A stretch of DNA of 64,000 nucleotides from Octadecabacter temperatus (GTDB taxonomy: Bacteria > Pseudomonadota > Alphaproteobacteria > Rhodobacterales > Rhodobacteraceae): assembly GCF_001187845.1 (NCBI RefSeq), contig NZ_CP012160.1, positions 1,488,001 through 1,552,000 on the forward strand, in the 5' to 3' direction. Shown one piece after another: positions 49,006 to 58,315 of the stretch. Position 1 is the stretch's first letter; each line of letters starts with the position of its first letter. A program made the translations under genes and the position numbers. Under the pieces are notes generated by a model. The model searched no databases, had not been told where the DNA came from, and saw only the letters and a list, made by a program, of their open reading frames with translations.

Positions 49006-50502
49006 TCAGGGCGCATACTTAATCCACGTGGTTTTTAACGCGGTGTATTTATCGAAGCTATGCAACGATAGGTCGCGCCCGAAACCAGACTGTTTCATCC
49101 CTCCAAACGGTGTCATCGCACTGAGCGCATCAACAGTATTCACCGACACAGTTCCTGCCATCAACCTATCAGAAACGCGCAACGCACGACTTAGGTTGTC
49201 TGTCCAAACAGACGCAGCAAGGCCGTAAACACTGTCATTGGCCATACGAATGGCGTCCTCTTCTGCATCAAACGGGATGACCGACAGAACGGGGCCAAAA
49301 ATCTCATCGCGTGCAAGCGCGTCATCATGGCTCACGTCATCAAAGATCGTCGGCAGCACAAAACACCCTTTGCCATCGACGTGAACCTGTTCACCGCCTG
49401 CTACAAGATTGGCGGTTTGCTTGCCTGCTTCAACAAACTTCATCACCCCTTCGGTCTGTTTACGATCCACAATCGCGCCCATCTTGGAGGCCGGATCAAG
49501 AGGATCACCCGGTTGCATGCCGGCCGCCCTCGCGACGAGTTTCTCAACGAATTCGTCCTTAATAGATCGTTCAACATACAGTCGCGAATTGGCGGAGCAA
49601 ACTTCACCTTGGTTAAAGAAAATTCCAAAGGCCGCCATATCCGCAGCCGCGTCAAGGTTTTCACAATCAGCGAACACGAGGTTCGGGCTTTTCCCGCCGG
49701 TCTCAGGCCAGATTTGTTTTAGGTTCGATTGCCCTGAATATTCCATGAATTTCTTGCCGATCAAAGTAGATCCGGTAAAGGCGAGACAGTCCACGTCCAT
49801 GTGTAGGCCCAAAGCCTGACCCGCAGTGTGGCCAAACCCGGGGACGACGTTAAACACACCATCAGGCACGCCAGCCTCAACCGCCAGCTCAGCAAGGCGA
49901 AGGGCCGAAAGGGGTGACTGCTCGGCGGGCTTCAAGACAACGGAATTGCCGGCGGCCAAAGCGGCTGCAGCTTTCCATGTCGCCATGTCGAGTGGAAAGT
50001 TCCACGGTGTAACCGCGCCAACAACACCGAGTGGGACCCGTGCGACAATCGCCAGATCACCGGGGCCGGTTGGGGCGACTTCATCGTAAATCTTGTCGAT
50101 GGCTTCGGCGTACCACTGAAAGAAATGCGCTGAACCCGGTGCGTCAATTGTCGCCGCGTCCGTGACCAGTTTACCCATATCAAGGCTATCAAGCAGGGCA
50201 AACTCCTCCAAATTCTCGCGGATCAGGTCAGCGAGTTTCAAAAGAACCGCTTTGCGATGGGCAGGATCGGTACGCGACCAAATGCCCGCCTCAAACGCGG
50301 CGCGACCAGAGGCCACAGCGCGATTCACATCCTCCAGATCACAGGATGCGACGTCGGCCAAGACGGCATCGGTTGCCGGATTGATAGATTGAAACGTCTC
50401 TCCAGAAGCCGCATCAACAAATTTCCCGTTGATAAAAGCTTGGTGACGCATTGTCAGGCCAGAGGCGCGCTTGGTCCAGTCGGCTTTGGTGTAATCTAGC
50501 AT
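49006..50502 (-). CDS. PuuC-like aldehyde dehydrogenase
   Basis: 498 residues; NAD-type aldehyde dehydrogenase with TPWNFPLDMATWK, FTGSTLIGKK, ETGGKSPNLVF (catalytic Glu region) and catalytic cysteine in NQGEVCSANSRL. The N-terminus (AFINGKFVDAASGETFQSINP, PAHRKAVLLKLADLI, HFFQWYAEAIDKIYDE) resembles E. coli PuuC, which oxidises gamma-glutamyl-aminobutyraldehyde. AAGGA eight bases upstream supports ATG 50502. A PuuA-like synthetase is at 62.9 kb, consistent with a gamma-glutamylation route. Confidence 0.9.
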   Translation of the reverse strand: MLDYTKADWTKRASGLTMRHQAFINGKFVDAASGETFQSINPATDAVLADVASCDLEDVNRAVASGRAAFEAGIWSRTDPAHRKAVLLKLADLIRENLEEFALLDSLDMGKLVTDAATIDAPGSAHFFQWYAEAIDKIYDEVAPTGPGDLAIVARVPLGVVGAVTPWNFPLDMATWKAAAALAAGNSVVLKPAEQSPLSALRLAELAVEAGVPDGVFNVVPGFGHTAGQALGLHMDVDCLAFTGSTLIGKKFMEYSGQSNLKQIWPETGGKSPNLVFADCENLDAAADMAAFGIFFNQGEVCSANSRLYVERSIKDEFVEKLVARAAGMQPGDPLDPASKMGAIVDRKQTEGVMKFVEAGKQTANLVAGGEQVHVDGKGCFVLPTIFDDVSHDDALARDEIFGPVLSVIPFDAEEDAIRMANDSVYGLAASVWTDNLSRALRVSDRLMAGTVSVNTVDALSAMTPFGGMKQSGFGRDLSLHSFDKYTALKTTWIKYAP

Positions 50503-50517
50503 TGTAAAATTCCTTAC

Positions 50518-51192
50518 TTACTCGTCGCCGGGAACGCCGTAAGACGGCGCTTCGCGTGGATCGATTGCGCGCTGCACATAGGCATCCAATTGCGGTTTAT
50601 AGACGTCCCAAGCTGTCGCGATATTCTCGATCGGGCAGTCCTCGGTCCAGTCACAGCGTAACTCGGCCACGGGCCACGCGACTTTATCAACCATCAATAG
50701 ACCTGCGGAATGCAGTGGCCCAGCCTCACCGCCGGCAGCCAAGCCTGCACGCATCGCGGCAATCAAGCGATCCCCAAGGTGACCCGCACTGTTCAGAAAT
50801 CCATCGACCACGGCTTGCGGCACGCTGTCATTGGCCAACATATTGCCGCCAGATGCCACATTCGGCCCCTGCGCTTGCGTCCATATACCGAGAGAGTTCG
50901 GGCCAGAGTGGATCGCCGTCGCACCATTTTTATCGACGGCCAAAACCTGTCGGTATTCGATGAATTTGCCCAGATCACTCACCCCTGCGATCGCCTCATC
51001 CGCGGCCATCCCACCTTGCATGAGATCAAGTGCCAATGGCCCCAACGTCGGGTCCGTAACATTCTGAGACGCCACAGCGCCAACACCCGCGCGCGCATAT
51101 GCGCATCGCGCTGCAACAGCGGGAGAGGACGATGATATCGCAAGACCAAACATCCCAGTCTCAGCGCAGCGGGCGACCAGTGAGAACGTCAT
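50518..51192 (-). CDS. DUF1028-family protein (putative Ntn-type hydrolase)
   Basis: 224 residues; MTFSLVARCAETGMFGLAIS and the segments VGAVASQNVTDPTLGP and GNMLA are typical of DUF1028. The family is related to N-terminal nucleophile hydrolases and is common in amino-acid and amine degradation clusters; no activity is established. Start overlaps the RidA gene stop by four bases, and it precedes the aldehyde dehydrogenase by 15 bases. Confidence 0.85.
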   Translation of the reverse strand: MTFSLVARCAETGMFGLAISSSSPAVAARCAYARAGVGAVASQNVTDPTLGPLALDLMQGGMAADEAIAGVSDLGKFIEYRQVLAVDKNGATAIHSGPNSLGIWTQAQGPNVASGGNMLANDSVPQAVVDGFLNSAGHLGDRLIAAMRAGLAAGGEAGPLHSAGLLMVDKVAWPVAELRCDWTEDCPIENIATAWDVYKPQLDAYVQRAIDPREAPSYGVPGDE

Positions 51193-51605
51193 TCCGGGAT
51201 CACCGCTGTGCCGTCAATCTCGACCAGCCATTCGGGCCGCGCCAACGCCTGAACCACCAAACCGGTCGAAACAGGATGCACACCTTTGATGTATTCGCCC
51301 ATCGTGCGATACACGTCTTCACGGTGGCGGACGTCCGTAATGTAGACAACAACTTTGACAAGGTGCTCCATTGATCCACCTGCCTCTTCGATCAGCTGAC
51401 GGATATTTTGCATCACTTTATGGGTCTGTTCAACGGGATCATGGCTATTGATATTTTGCGCATCATCAAGGTTCTGCGGACATTGCCCTCGAAGCCAAAC
51501 AGTCTTGCCGCCTTGCGTGACAACCGCTTGGCACAGATCGTTATCAAGGTTCTGTTCGGGGTAGGTTTCGCCCGTATTGAATTTTCGAATGCGCGTATGT
51601 GCCAT
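51189..51605 (-). CDS. RidA/YjgF-family enamine/imine deaminase
   Basis: 138 residues from ATG 51605 (MAHTRIRKFNTGETY); ATG 51635 would overlap the end of the monooxygenase gene and is also possible. Core segments VWLRGQCPQNLD, VEQTHKVMQNIRQLIEEAGG and the arginine in ARPEWLVEIDGTAVIP (catalytic Arg and Glu of RidA) are present. RidA hydrolyses reactive imines/enamines arising from PLP and amine-oxidising enzymes, which fits the neighbouring genes. Confidence 0.88.
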   Translation of the reverse strand: MAHTRIRKFNTGETYPEQNLDNDLCQAVVTQGGKTVWLRGQCPQNLDDAQNINSHDPVEQTHKVMQNIRQLIEEAGGSMEHLVKVVVYITDVRHREDVYRTMGEYIKGVHPVSTGLVVQALARPEWLVEIDGTAVIPE

Positions 51606-51627
51606 TGGGGTTCCGTTCAGTTTTGAG

Positions 51628-52905
51628 TCATTCATCTGCGGCAGGGACAATTGCTGCATCGCCATCATAGTCTGCATAGGCGCGTTGGATTGCAATCAGA
51701 TCTGCGACGAACTTGGCATCGTGCCACACCCCCCACAAGAACGTCGACCCACGGCGCGATTGCCACGGTAAGCCAAGGAAATAGAGGCCGGGCTCCTTGG
51801 AGACGCCGCGTTGGTGGATTGGCGCGCCCGTTTCAGTGAACGCATCCACTTTTAGCCAGCTGAAGTCTTGCTTGAAACCCGTTGCCCATATGATGGTTGT
51901 TATTCCCATCTCATTTATATCCAAGCTAAGTTGAGGATCGGTCAGGCAGTCTGGGTCCGGCCATGTTTTGCGCGCGTCCGGATCAAGTGGCAAATCCAAC
52001 CCCGCGGACGCAGCATAAGCGTCTGCCGCATCCAACATCTGTGCATAGTTGGCATCGCCTGCGTCGACATTCTTACGTGCGTCATTTGCAAATTTTAGCA
52101 CACCATCCGCGAAGGTCTCCGTGCGTCCCAAAAGGGTGACGCCCTCACTTGCAAGACGGCGGAAATCCATTGTGTGACCACCGTAAGCGCCGCTCACTGA
52201 AATCGTTACATGTTCTGTGCCAGGTTCTTGCGCCGCCAAGTCCCAAAGACCAAGCACACCCAACCACCAAACGAAATCGCGGCCGCGGTAACGGCGCGGA
52301 GGACGATCATGTGGGCCAACGGACAAGAAGACCTTGCGCCCTGCCCTGTTTAATTCATCGGCAATTTGTGCACCGGATGACCCTGCACCAACCACCATGA
52401 CTGCGCCATCGGCGAGCTGATTAGGATTGCGATATGCGGCGGAATGCATCTGATGAACTGCAGCGCCTTGTTCAACAATTGGCGGAATGACTGGATGCTG
52501 AAACGCCCCAGTGGCTGCAACGATCCGAATGGCTTCGATGATGCCATCTGAAGTCTCAACACGAAAACCAGCGCGATCCTCAAACGGCACAGCGCTCAAT
52601 ACTTCAACACCGGTTCGCACTGGGGCCTTCACCATGGATGCATATTCTTCAATGTAATCAGCGACCCTATCTTTGCCAACGAATTCGTCCGGCGCGTTGT
52701 CCTTGAATTCAAGGTTCGGAAAACGGTCGTGCCACACGGGGCCATTGGTGACTAGGGCATCCCAGCGCGACGTGCGCCACGCCTCAGCGATCCGGCTTTT
52801 CTCCAACACCAGAAACGGTACGCCTTGTTGACCTAGATGCTCACAAAGCGCGATTCCCGCTTGTCCGGCACCAACGACTAGCGTGTCTATCTTTTCAACT
52901 GTCAT
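51628..52905 (-). CDS. flavin-containing monooxygenase-like FAD/NAD(P) oxidoreductase
   Basis: 425 residues; FAD motif VVGAGQAGIALCEHLG at the N-terminus, NADPH motif MVVGAGSSGAQIADEL near residue 170, and IIWATGFKQDFSWL near the C-terminus. It belongs with single-component FMO/YUCCA-like enzymes that oxygenate amines or aromatic side chains. It is the first gene of the minus-strand operon FMO-RidA-DUF1028-ALDH, divergent from the ABC transporter. Confidence 0.87.
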   Translation of the reverse strand: MTVEKIDTLVVGAGQAGIALCEHLGQQGVPFLVLEKSRIAEAWRTSRWDALVTNGPVWHDRFPNLEFKDNAPDEFVGKDRVADYIEEYASMVKAPVRTGVEVLSAVPFEDRAGFRVETSDGIIEAIRIVAATGAFQHPVIPPIVEQGAAVHQMHSAAYRNPNQLADGAVMVVGAGSSGAQIADELNRAGRKVFLSVGPHDRPPRRYRGRDFVWWLGVLGLWDLAAQEPGTEHVTISVSGAYGGHTMDFRRLASEGVTLLGRTETFADGVLKFANDARKNVDAGDANYAQMLDAADAYAASAGLDLPLDPDARKTWPDPDCLTDPQLSLDINEMGITTIIWATGFKQDFSWLKVDAFTETGAPIHQRGVSKEPGLYFLGLPWQSRRGSTFLWGVWHDAKFVADLIAIQRAYADYDGDAAIVPAADE

Positions 52906-53338
52906 TCAATGGCCTTCCCAATCGGTGGTTTTCAAGATTACCGTTTAAATGGTCCGTGGAAAGAACAGTCTGCATTAGTTGTGATTAGGGTGTGGCTAAG
53001 ATTTTGCCCCGCGAGGAAGGAAGGGCCTAAGCTTGCCTTCGTCAATTCAAACGTGACATCTCTTTATCTGCGGAACTACAATTTTGGTATCAAGCCCCCG
53101 CTAGACGAAGGGCGAAATCGAAGAGATCCTATGATGGCGACTATAAAGATAAAGGGGCGCTTGTCATGAACGGCGTTGCCAATCGACATTTGATAAGCCT
53201 TCATAACTTTACTTGCCAGTGTATTCATGAATACAGTGTGAATATTGGCACCTTGATGACCAACCCGATTGCAGCAGCTCAGGTAGGAAAAACCAAATAT
53301 GAAACCGCACCTAACCTTGCTATTCAGGGAGACGACAA
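52906..53338. other. divergent regulatory region of the amine cluster
   Basis: About 430 bases between the monooxygenase operon and the transporter operon. It contains the palindrome at 53220-53235. A 58-codon frame from ATG 53166 ends in the potA start but lacks a ribosome site and is not called. Confidence 0.6.
53220..53235. promoter_or_regulatory. 16-base perfect palindrome, candidate operator of the transporter operon
   Basis: TGTATTCATGAATACA equals its reverse complement and lies 104 bases before the potA-like start. The shape fits a GntR-type or similar dimer site; the encoded LysR or an external regulator could use it. Confidence 0.5.
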
Positions 53339-54430
53339 ATGAATGAGACCACAGAAATCGCGGTCGATGTCCGCGATGCTGTCAAACGATACGGTACTTT
53401 CACTGCTTTACAGCAAATTTCACTGGCCATTCGAGACAATGAATTTTTCACGCTTTTGGGCCCGTCCGGCTGCGGTAAGACAACGCTTTTGCGGATGATC
53501 GCTGGCTTCGAAGACGTGACTGAGGGTGGGATTTACCTTTTTGGTGACGAGATAAAAACCTTACCCCCTCACAAACGCCCAGTGAACACGGTCTTTCAAA
53601 ACTACGCTTTGTTTCCACACATGACAGTGCTTGAAAATGTCGGCTTTGGGCTTGAAATGAAGGGAAGCTCGCGTGCAGAAGCCGCTAAACGTGCCGCAGA
53701 AATGCTTGAACTGGTTCAACTCTCTCAGTTTGCGCACCGTAAACCTTCGCAACTGTCCGGCGGGCAGCAACAACGTGTAGCCCTTGCCCGGGCGCTAGCC
53801 CCATCTCCTAAAGTTCTATTGCTGGATGAGCCGTTGTCTGCACTCGATCTCAAGCTGCGTAAGGCTATGCAAATAGAACTAAAACAGCTTCAAAGGGAAA
53901 CCGGAATTACGTTTATCTTTGTCACTCATGACCAAGAAGAAGCACTGACCATGTCAGATCGAATCGCCGTAATGTCCGCCGGTGAATTGCAACAACTCGG
54001 TGCGCCGCGCGACATCTACGAACACCCACACAACATGTTCGTGGCCGATTTCATTGGGGACACCAACCTTCTTGAGGTGTCCGTCGACAAAATCGCGCAA
54101 GGGCGCGCCCAATGTCATATTGGCGGTGGTCATGAGCTAATCTGCGACGCGGTCGAAGGTGTCGCGTCTGGCGCCAAAGTACATCTTTCTGTAAGACCGG
54201 AGCGTCTGGTCTTGTCGGAAAAAGCCACGAGCGCCGAGAGTTTGAAAGGTGTGGTGACGCAAAACATCTTTATTGGCACCGATATCACAACGATGATGGA
54301 TTTAGACGGTGGCCCGAAAATCACCATCCGCACATCAAACACTGAGCGCGGCAATAAACGGCTTTTCGAGCCAGGTAGCTCTGCTTTTGTGGACATGGAG
54401 ACAGGCGCTGCGCGCTTGTTGGTTGACTAA
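53339..54430 (+). CDS. potA: ABC transporter ATP-binding protein, PotA type
   Basis: 363 residues; Walker A GPSGCGKTT (41-49), Q-loop NYALFPHM, signature LSGGQQQRVALARAL, Walker B LLLDEPLSALD, and C-terminal TOBE domain. The sequence and gene order (ATPase, two permeases, binding protein) match spermidine/putrescine importers. One-base overlap with the next gene (TAATG). Confidence 0.93.
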   Translation: MNETTEIAVDVRDAVKRYGTFTALQQISLAIRDNEFFTLLGPSGCGKTTLLRMIAGFEDVTEGGIYLFGDEIKTLPPHKRPVNTVFQNYALFPHMTVLENVGFGLEMKGSSRAEAAKRAAEMLELVQLSQFAHRKPSQLSGGQQQRVALARALAPSPKVLLLDEPLSALDLKLRKAMQIELKQLQRETGITFIFVTHDQEEALTMSDRIAVMSAGELQQLGAPRDIYEHPHNMFVADFIGDTNLLEVSVDKIAQGRAQCHIGGGHELICDAVEGVASGAKVHLSVRPERLVLSEKATSAESLKGVVTQNIFIGTDITTMMDLDGGPKITIRTSNTERGNKRLFEPGSSAFVDMETGAARLLVD

Positions 54431-55356
54431 TGGCGGGTGGTGCAGCTTCCGGCGGCAGTGCCGCATCCGACACCTACAGACAGGCGCGCAATTGGCTCTT
54501 GCTTCCGTCATGGCTGGTGCTCGTTGTTTTCGTGCTCATGCCTGTCTGTGTCATGGTCATCTATTCGTTTTTAACCAAAGAATTTCGCGGTGGAGTAATC
54601 TGGGACCCTACCCTCGCGGCCTACGATCAATTCTTCTTTGATCGCGGCTTGTTCGGCGACGACGATCCGACGCTGCAATGGACCTACATCAGCATTTTCT
54701 GGCGCTCAATTTGGCAAGCAGGCCTGGCGACAATTCTGTCACTACTGATCGGATTTCCAACCGCCTATTACATCGCCACGCGCCCTGCTAATACCCGTGC
54801 GCTTTGGGTGTTTTTGATCACGATCCCCTATTGGGTGAACCTTTTGATCCGCACGGTGTCGATGAAATTCCTGCTGCGCGATGAGGGTCCCCTAAATGAC
54901 TTTTTGATGAACATCGGGTTGATTGGCGATCCGCTGCATATCATCAACACAAACCTCGCGGTTCAATTGGGACTGTTTTACAGCTACCTGCCATTCATGG
55001 TGCTACCGATCTACGCATCGGTTGAACGTTACAATTTCACGATGTCCGAAGCGGCGGCTGACCTTTACGCTACCAAGTGGACGACCCTGCGGCGTATCCT
55101 TTTGCCCGCTGTGAAGCCAGGTGTAATAGCCGGCTGTATCCTCGTATTCGTTCCTAGCCTTGGGGCGTTCCTAGCGCCTGACTTGCTGGGAGGTGCGAAG
55201 AACTTCATGATCGGTTCACTGATCGAAGAGCAGTTCAAAGGAAACGCAGGCAACTGGCCGTTTGGTGCTGCGGCATCAATGGTCTTACTCACTATGGTCA
55301 TGGTTATTCTATTGATCTTTGCCCGCCAGCAACGTCGTGGGGGGGGCGAACAATGA
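54430..55356 (+). CDS. potB: ABC transporter permease, PotB type
   Basis: 308 residues, six membrane helices; an N-terminal cytoplasmic stretch, then [20 protein letters not shown], and the permease loop [20 protein letters not shown] (EAA motif) that docks the ATPase. Polyamine-type family. Overlaps the following gene by four bases. Confidence 0.93.
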   Translation: MAGGAASGGSAASDTYRQARNWLLLPSWLVLVVFVLMPVCVMVIYSFLTKEFRGGVIWDPTLAAYDQFFFDRGLFGDDDPTLQWTYISIFWRSIWQAGLATILSLLIGFPTAYYIATRPANTRALWVFLITIPYWVNLLIRTVSMKFLLRDEGPLNDFLMNIGLIGDPLHIINTNLAVQLGLFYSYLPFMVLPIYASVERYNFTMSEAAADLYATKWTTLRRILLPAVKPGVIAGCILVFVPSLGAFLAPDLLGGAKNFMIGSLIEEQFKGNAGNWPFGAAASMVLLTMVMVILLIFARQQRRGGGEQ

Positions 55357-56159
55357 GTTCTACAACAGATGTCAAAACCTACGCGGGATTCCGGTTCATA
55401 ACCATCCTGTGCTTATTCATTCTTTATGCTCCGCTGGTCGTGGTGACGGTCTATTCGTTCAACGCTTCGGAATCGATTACCACATGGGGCGGCCTTTCAT
55501 TGCGCTGGTATGCCGATGTTTTCACTGGACCCGAAAGTGCAAAGTTCCAGCAAGCGGCTTTCAACTCGTTTTCAATCGCCATCATCGCAGCGACGATTGC
55601 GACAGCGATTGCCACCGCAGCGGCCACGGCCATCGTACGGGGCGGGAAGTACAAACTACGCGGCCCGTCAATTGGACTAATTTCATTACCCATTATGGTA
55701 CCCGAAATTGTTCTTGCCGTGGCGACATTGATCTTCTTCAATTCCATCGGTTTTACACGCGGGTATATGACCATCCTCGTCGCGCATACTGCGTTCTGCA
55801 TCCCATTCGCATACCTACCTATTCAGGCGCGGATGCAGGGGATCGAGGACACTTACGAACATGCTGCGATGGATCTTTATGCGACCAAAGCACAGGCGTT
55901 CAGGCGCATTCTTTTCCCCCTTATGATGCCGGGCATCATATCGGGATTCTTGCTGGCGTTCATCGTCAGCCTCGACGATTTCATCATCACCAACTTCGTC
56001 AAAGGAGCAGGGGTTGAAACCCTGCCGACAGCGATTTTTGGCTCGGTGAAACAAGGGCTTAAGCCCAACATCATGGCGATATCTACGATGCTTCTTGGCC
56101 TCTCAATCGTGATGGTGACCATCTCTTACTTCGTCTCGAAGTCGGACAACACAAAATAG
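55353..56159 (+). CDS. potC: ABC transporter permease, PotC type
   Basis: 268 residues, six membrane helices; EAA-type loop [20 protein letters not shown] and [20 protein letters not shown] typical of PotC. Third gene of the operon; the binding protein follows after 18 bases. Confidence 0.93.
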   Translation: MSSTTDVKTYAGFRFITILCLFILYAPLVVVTVYSFNASESITTWGGLSLRWYADVFTGPESAKFQQAAFNSFSIAIIAATIATAIATAAATAIVRGGKYKLRGPSIGLISLPIMVPEIVLAVATLIFFNSIGFTRGYMTILVAHTAFCIPFAYLPIQARMQGIEDTYEHAAMDLYATKAQAFRRILFPLMMPGIISGFLLAFIVSLDDFIITNFVKGAGVETLPTAIFGSVKQGLKPNIMAISTMLLGLSIVMVTISYFVSKSDNTK

Positions 56160-56177
56160 CAATAGGGAGCTATCAAC

Positions 56178-57206
56178 ATGAAACTTCTAACAACATCCGC
56201 CATGGCACTGGCCCTTCTGGCAAATACTGCAGCAGCTGACGGTGAGCTCGTACTTTACCACTGGTTCGAATACATGCCTGCCGAGCTGCTCGAAAAATTC
56301 ACTGCTGAAACCGGCATCAACGTCACAATGGACACATATGACTCGAACGAAGCATTGCTTGCATCCATTAAGGCGGGTGGTTTGGGTACTTATGACCTCG
56401 CCTTCCCTGGAGATTACATGGTGCAAATCATGGCTGGCGAAGGACTCCTAGACACCATTGCAGACGGTGAGTTGGCTAACATGGGCAACATCGCACCAGA
56501 ATGGGCGGACCCTTCGTTTGACCCGGGACGTATGCACTCCATTCCTTACCAGTGGGGATCGACATCCTTCTCCGTGGATACCGACAAGTATTCCGGCGAT
56601 ATCAACACAACAGATATTCTGTTCAACCCACCAGCAGAATTGTCAGGCAACATAAACATGCTCGACAGCCAAGGTGAAGTGATGGCGCTCGCTTCATTGC
56701 ACATGGGAATTCCGCAGTGCTCAACAGATCGCGAACAGCTGAGCGCGTTGAACGATATGCTGCAAGAAGCAAAAACGCACTGGGCTTCATTTAACTCTGA
56801 CACGGCAAAGGAAGTGTTGGTATCTGGCGATGTTTCCGTCGGTATGATTTATGATGGCTTCAGCGCCAAAGCGCGTGTTGACCGCCCGTCTGTTACATAC
56901 GCCTTCCCGACACAAGGCTACGTCGTTTGGATGGACAACGTGGTTCTTATGAACGACGCCCCAAACCGCGAAAGCGCAATCGCGTTTATGGATTTCTTGC
57001 TTGAACCAGAAAACATCGCCGCAGTGTCCAACTTTGCCCGCTATGGCTTGGGTGTGACCGGTGCTGAGGAGTTCCTTGACCCTGAGCTGGCTTCTCTTCC
57101 TGAAGCCAACCCTCCTGCGGTAGCAGGTGCAGGCGCTTTCGTTGCTGTTTGCGACGAAGCGACCCAGGCAGTCTATGACCAAATCTGGACGAACCTGAAA
57201 AACTAA
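56178..57206 (+). CDS. potD: polyamine-type periplasmic binding protein, PotD/PotF family
   Basis: 342 residues; signal peptide MKLLTTSAMALALLANTAAA, then ELVLYHWFEYMPAELLEKFT, the polyamine-binding-protein start motif, and DLAFPGDYMVQ, YQWGSTSFSVDTDKY. The binding pocket residues cannot be judged from sequence alone, so the exact amine bound is open. AGGGAG ribosome site. A terminator follows before the deacetylase gene. Confidence 0.9.
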   Translation: MKLLTTSAMALALLANTAAADGELVLYHWFEYMPAELLEKFTAETGINVTMDTYDSNEALLASIKAGGLGTYDLAFPGDYMVQIMAGEGLLDTIADGELANMGNIAPEWADPSFDPGRMHSIPYQWGSTSFSVDTDKYSGDINTTDILFNPPAELSGNINMLDSQGEVMALASLHMGIPQCSTDREQLSALNDMLQEAKTHWASFNSDTAKEVLVSGDVSVGMIYDGFSAKARVDRPSVTYAFPTQGYVVWMDNVVLMNDAPNRESAIAFMDFLLEPENIAAVSNFARYGLGVTGAEEFLDPELASLPEANPPAVAGAGAFVAVCDEATQAVYDQIWTNLKN

Positions 57207-57225
57207 GTCACCCTTGGCTTAACTG

Positions 57226-57258
57226 TCGGCGGCCTCTTCGCGGGGGCCGCCGTTTCTA
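57226..57258 (+). terminator. terminator or attenuator between the transporter and catabolic genes
   Basis: CGGCGGCC / GGCCGCCG stem with a nine- to ten-base loop, followed by a short T-rich stretch (GTTTCT). It would lower transcription of the downstream enzymes relative to the transporter, or allow RNA processing between them. Confidence 0.6.
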
Positions 57259-57283
57259 ATTAGATTGATAAACGGGACAAGCA

Positions 57284-58315
57284 ATGGAAACGATTTTCAC
57301 CGAACGCCACCGGCTGCGAAATTCAAAAACCGAACTGTTCGGCGGGCAACTTGTCGAGCCGTTCGAGCGACCGTCCCGCGCGGAATACATCATCGGTCGC
57401 GTGCGTGAAGTGGACCTCGGCCCGGTTAGCGAACCTGATGATTACGGAATGGATCCTATTTTGGCCATTCACGATGCGGACTTTATTGCTTTCCTACAGG
57501 GCGCTTGGTCCGACTGGCAGTCCGCTGGCTTTGAAGGCGAGGCTATGCCAACCGTGTGGCCTGCGCGGCGCATGTCACAAAAAATACCAACAAACATCGA
57601 AGGCCGGCTAGGCTACTACGCTTTGGCCTGCGAAACCACAATTTCCGAAGGAACATGGGAAGCGGCCTACGCATCGGCGCAGGTTGCCTTGACGGGTGCG
57701 CAGCGCCTGAATGACGGAGCAAAATCTGTCTTCTCCCTGTGTCGTCCCCCTGGTCACCATGCCGCGATCGACATGTACGGCGGTTATTGTTTCGTGAACA
57801 ATGCCGCTGTGGCAGCGCAACACTTGTTGGATACTGGCGCCAAACGTATCGCAATCCTCGACGTTGATTTTCACCACGGCAATGGGACGCAAGACATCTT
57901 TGATGCCCGTGATGACGTTCTCTTTATTTCTCTTCACGGCGACCCGATGGATGCCTTCCCGCATTTCCTTGGCCACGCAGACGAAACCGGCAATGGTAAT
58001 GGCGACGGGTTTACAATCAACTACCCCATGCCCCCAAACACCGATTTCAAAACGTGGCGCGAAGCGTTACAAAGGGCGCTTGCGCAAATCGCCGATTATG
58101 CACCTGACAAATTGATAATCTCGCTGGGCGTCGACACGTTCGAATCCGATCCCATAAGCTTTTTCAAGCTCAAATCTGAGGATTTCACAACCTACGGCGC
58201 AGACATCGCGACCCTGAATCTGCCGACGTTGTTCGTAATGGAGGGCGGGTATGATATCGCTGAAATTAGTGTGAATACGATCAACGTTCTACAAGGTTTT
58301 GAGAGCGCATCTTGA
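57284..58315 (+). CDS. aphA: acetylpolyamine amidohydrolase (histone-deacetylase family)
   Basis: 343 residues. Zn ligands D195, H197 and D284, active-site H158-H159 (PPGHHA) and Y323 (GGY) fall at exactly the positions known for the Mycoplana ramosa enzyme. Acidic residues E17, E106 and E117, remembered as substrate-contacting or cavity residues there, are also conserved. The enzyme deacetylates acetylputrescine, acetylcadaverine and acetylspermidine-type compounds. Stop overlaps the amidase start by four bases (TTGA). It sits behind a polyamine-type importer, so acetylated polyamines are the likely imported substrate. Confidence 0.93.
   Translation: METIFTERHRLRNSKTELFGGQLVEPFERPSRAEYIIGRVREVDLGPVSEPDDYGMDPILAIHDADFIAFLQGAWSDWQSAGFEGEAMPTVWPARRMSQKIPTNIEGRLGYYALACETTISEGTWEAAYASAQVALTGAQRLNDGAKSVFSLCRPPGHHAAIDMYGGYCFVNNAAVAAQHLLDTGAKRIAILDVDFHHGNGTQDIFDARDDVLFISLHGDPMDAFPHFLGHADETGNGNGDGFTINYPMPPNTDFKTWREALQRALAQIADYAPDKLIISLGVDTFESDPISFFKLKSEDFTTYGADIATLNLPTLFVMEGGYDIAEISVNTINVLQGFESAS

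Noticed and set aside
53166..53341. 58-codon frame before potA (starts MNGVANRHLISLHNF)
   Set aside because: No ribosome site, unlikely composition, overlaps the palindrome and the potA start.
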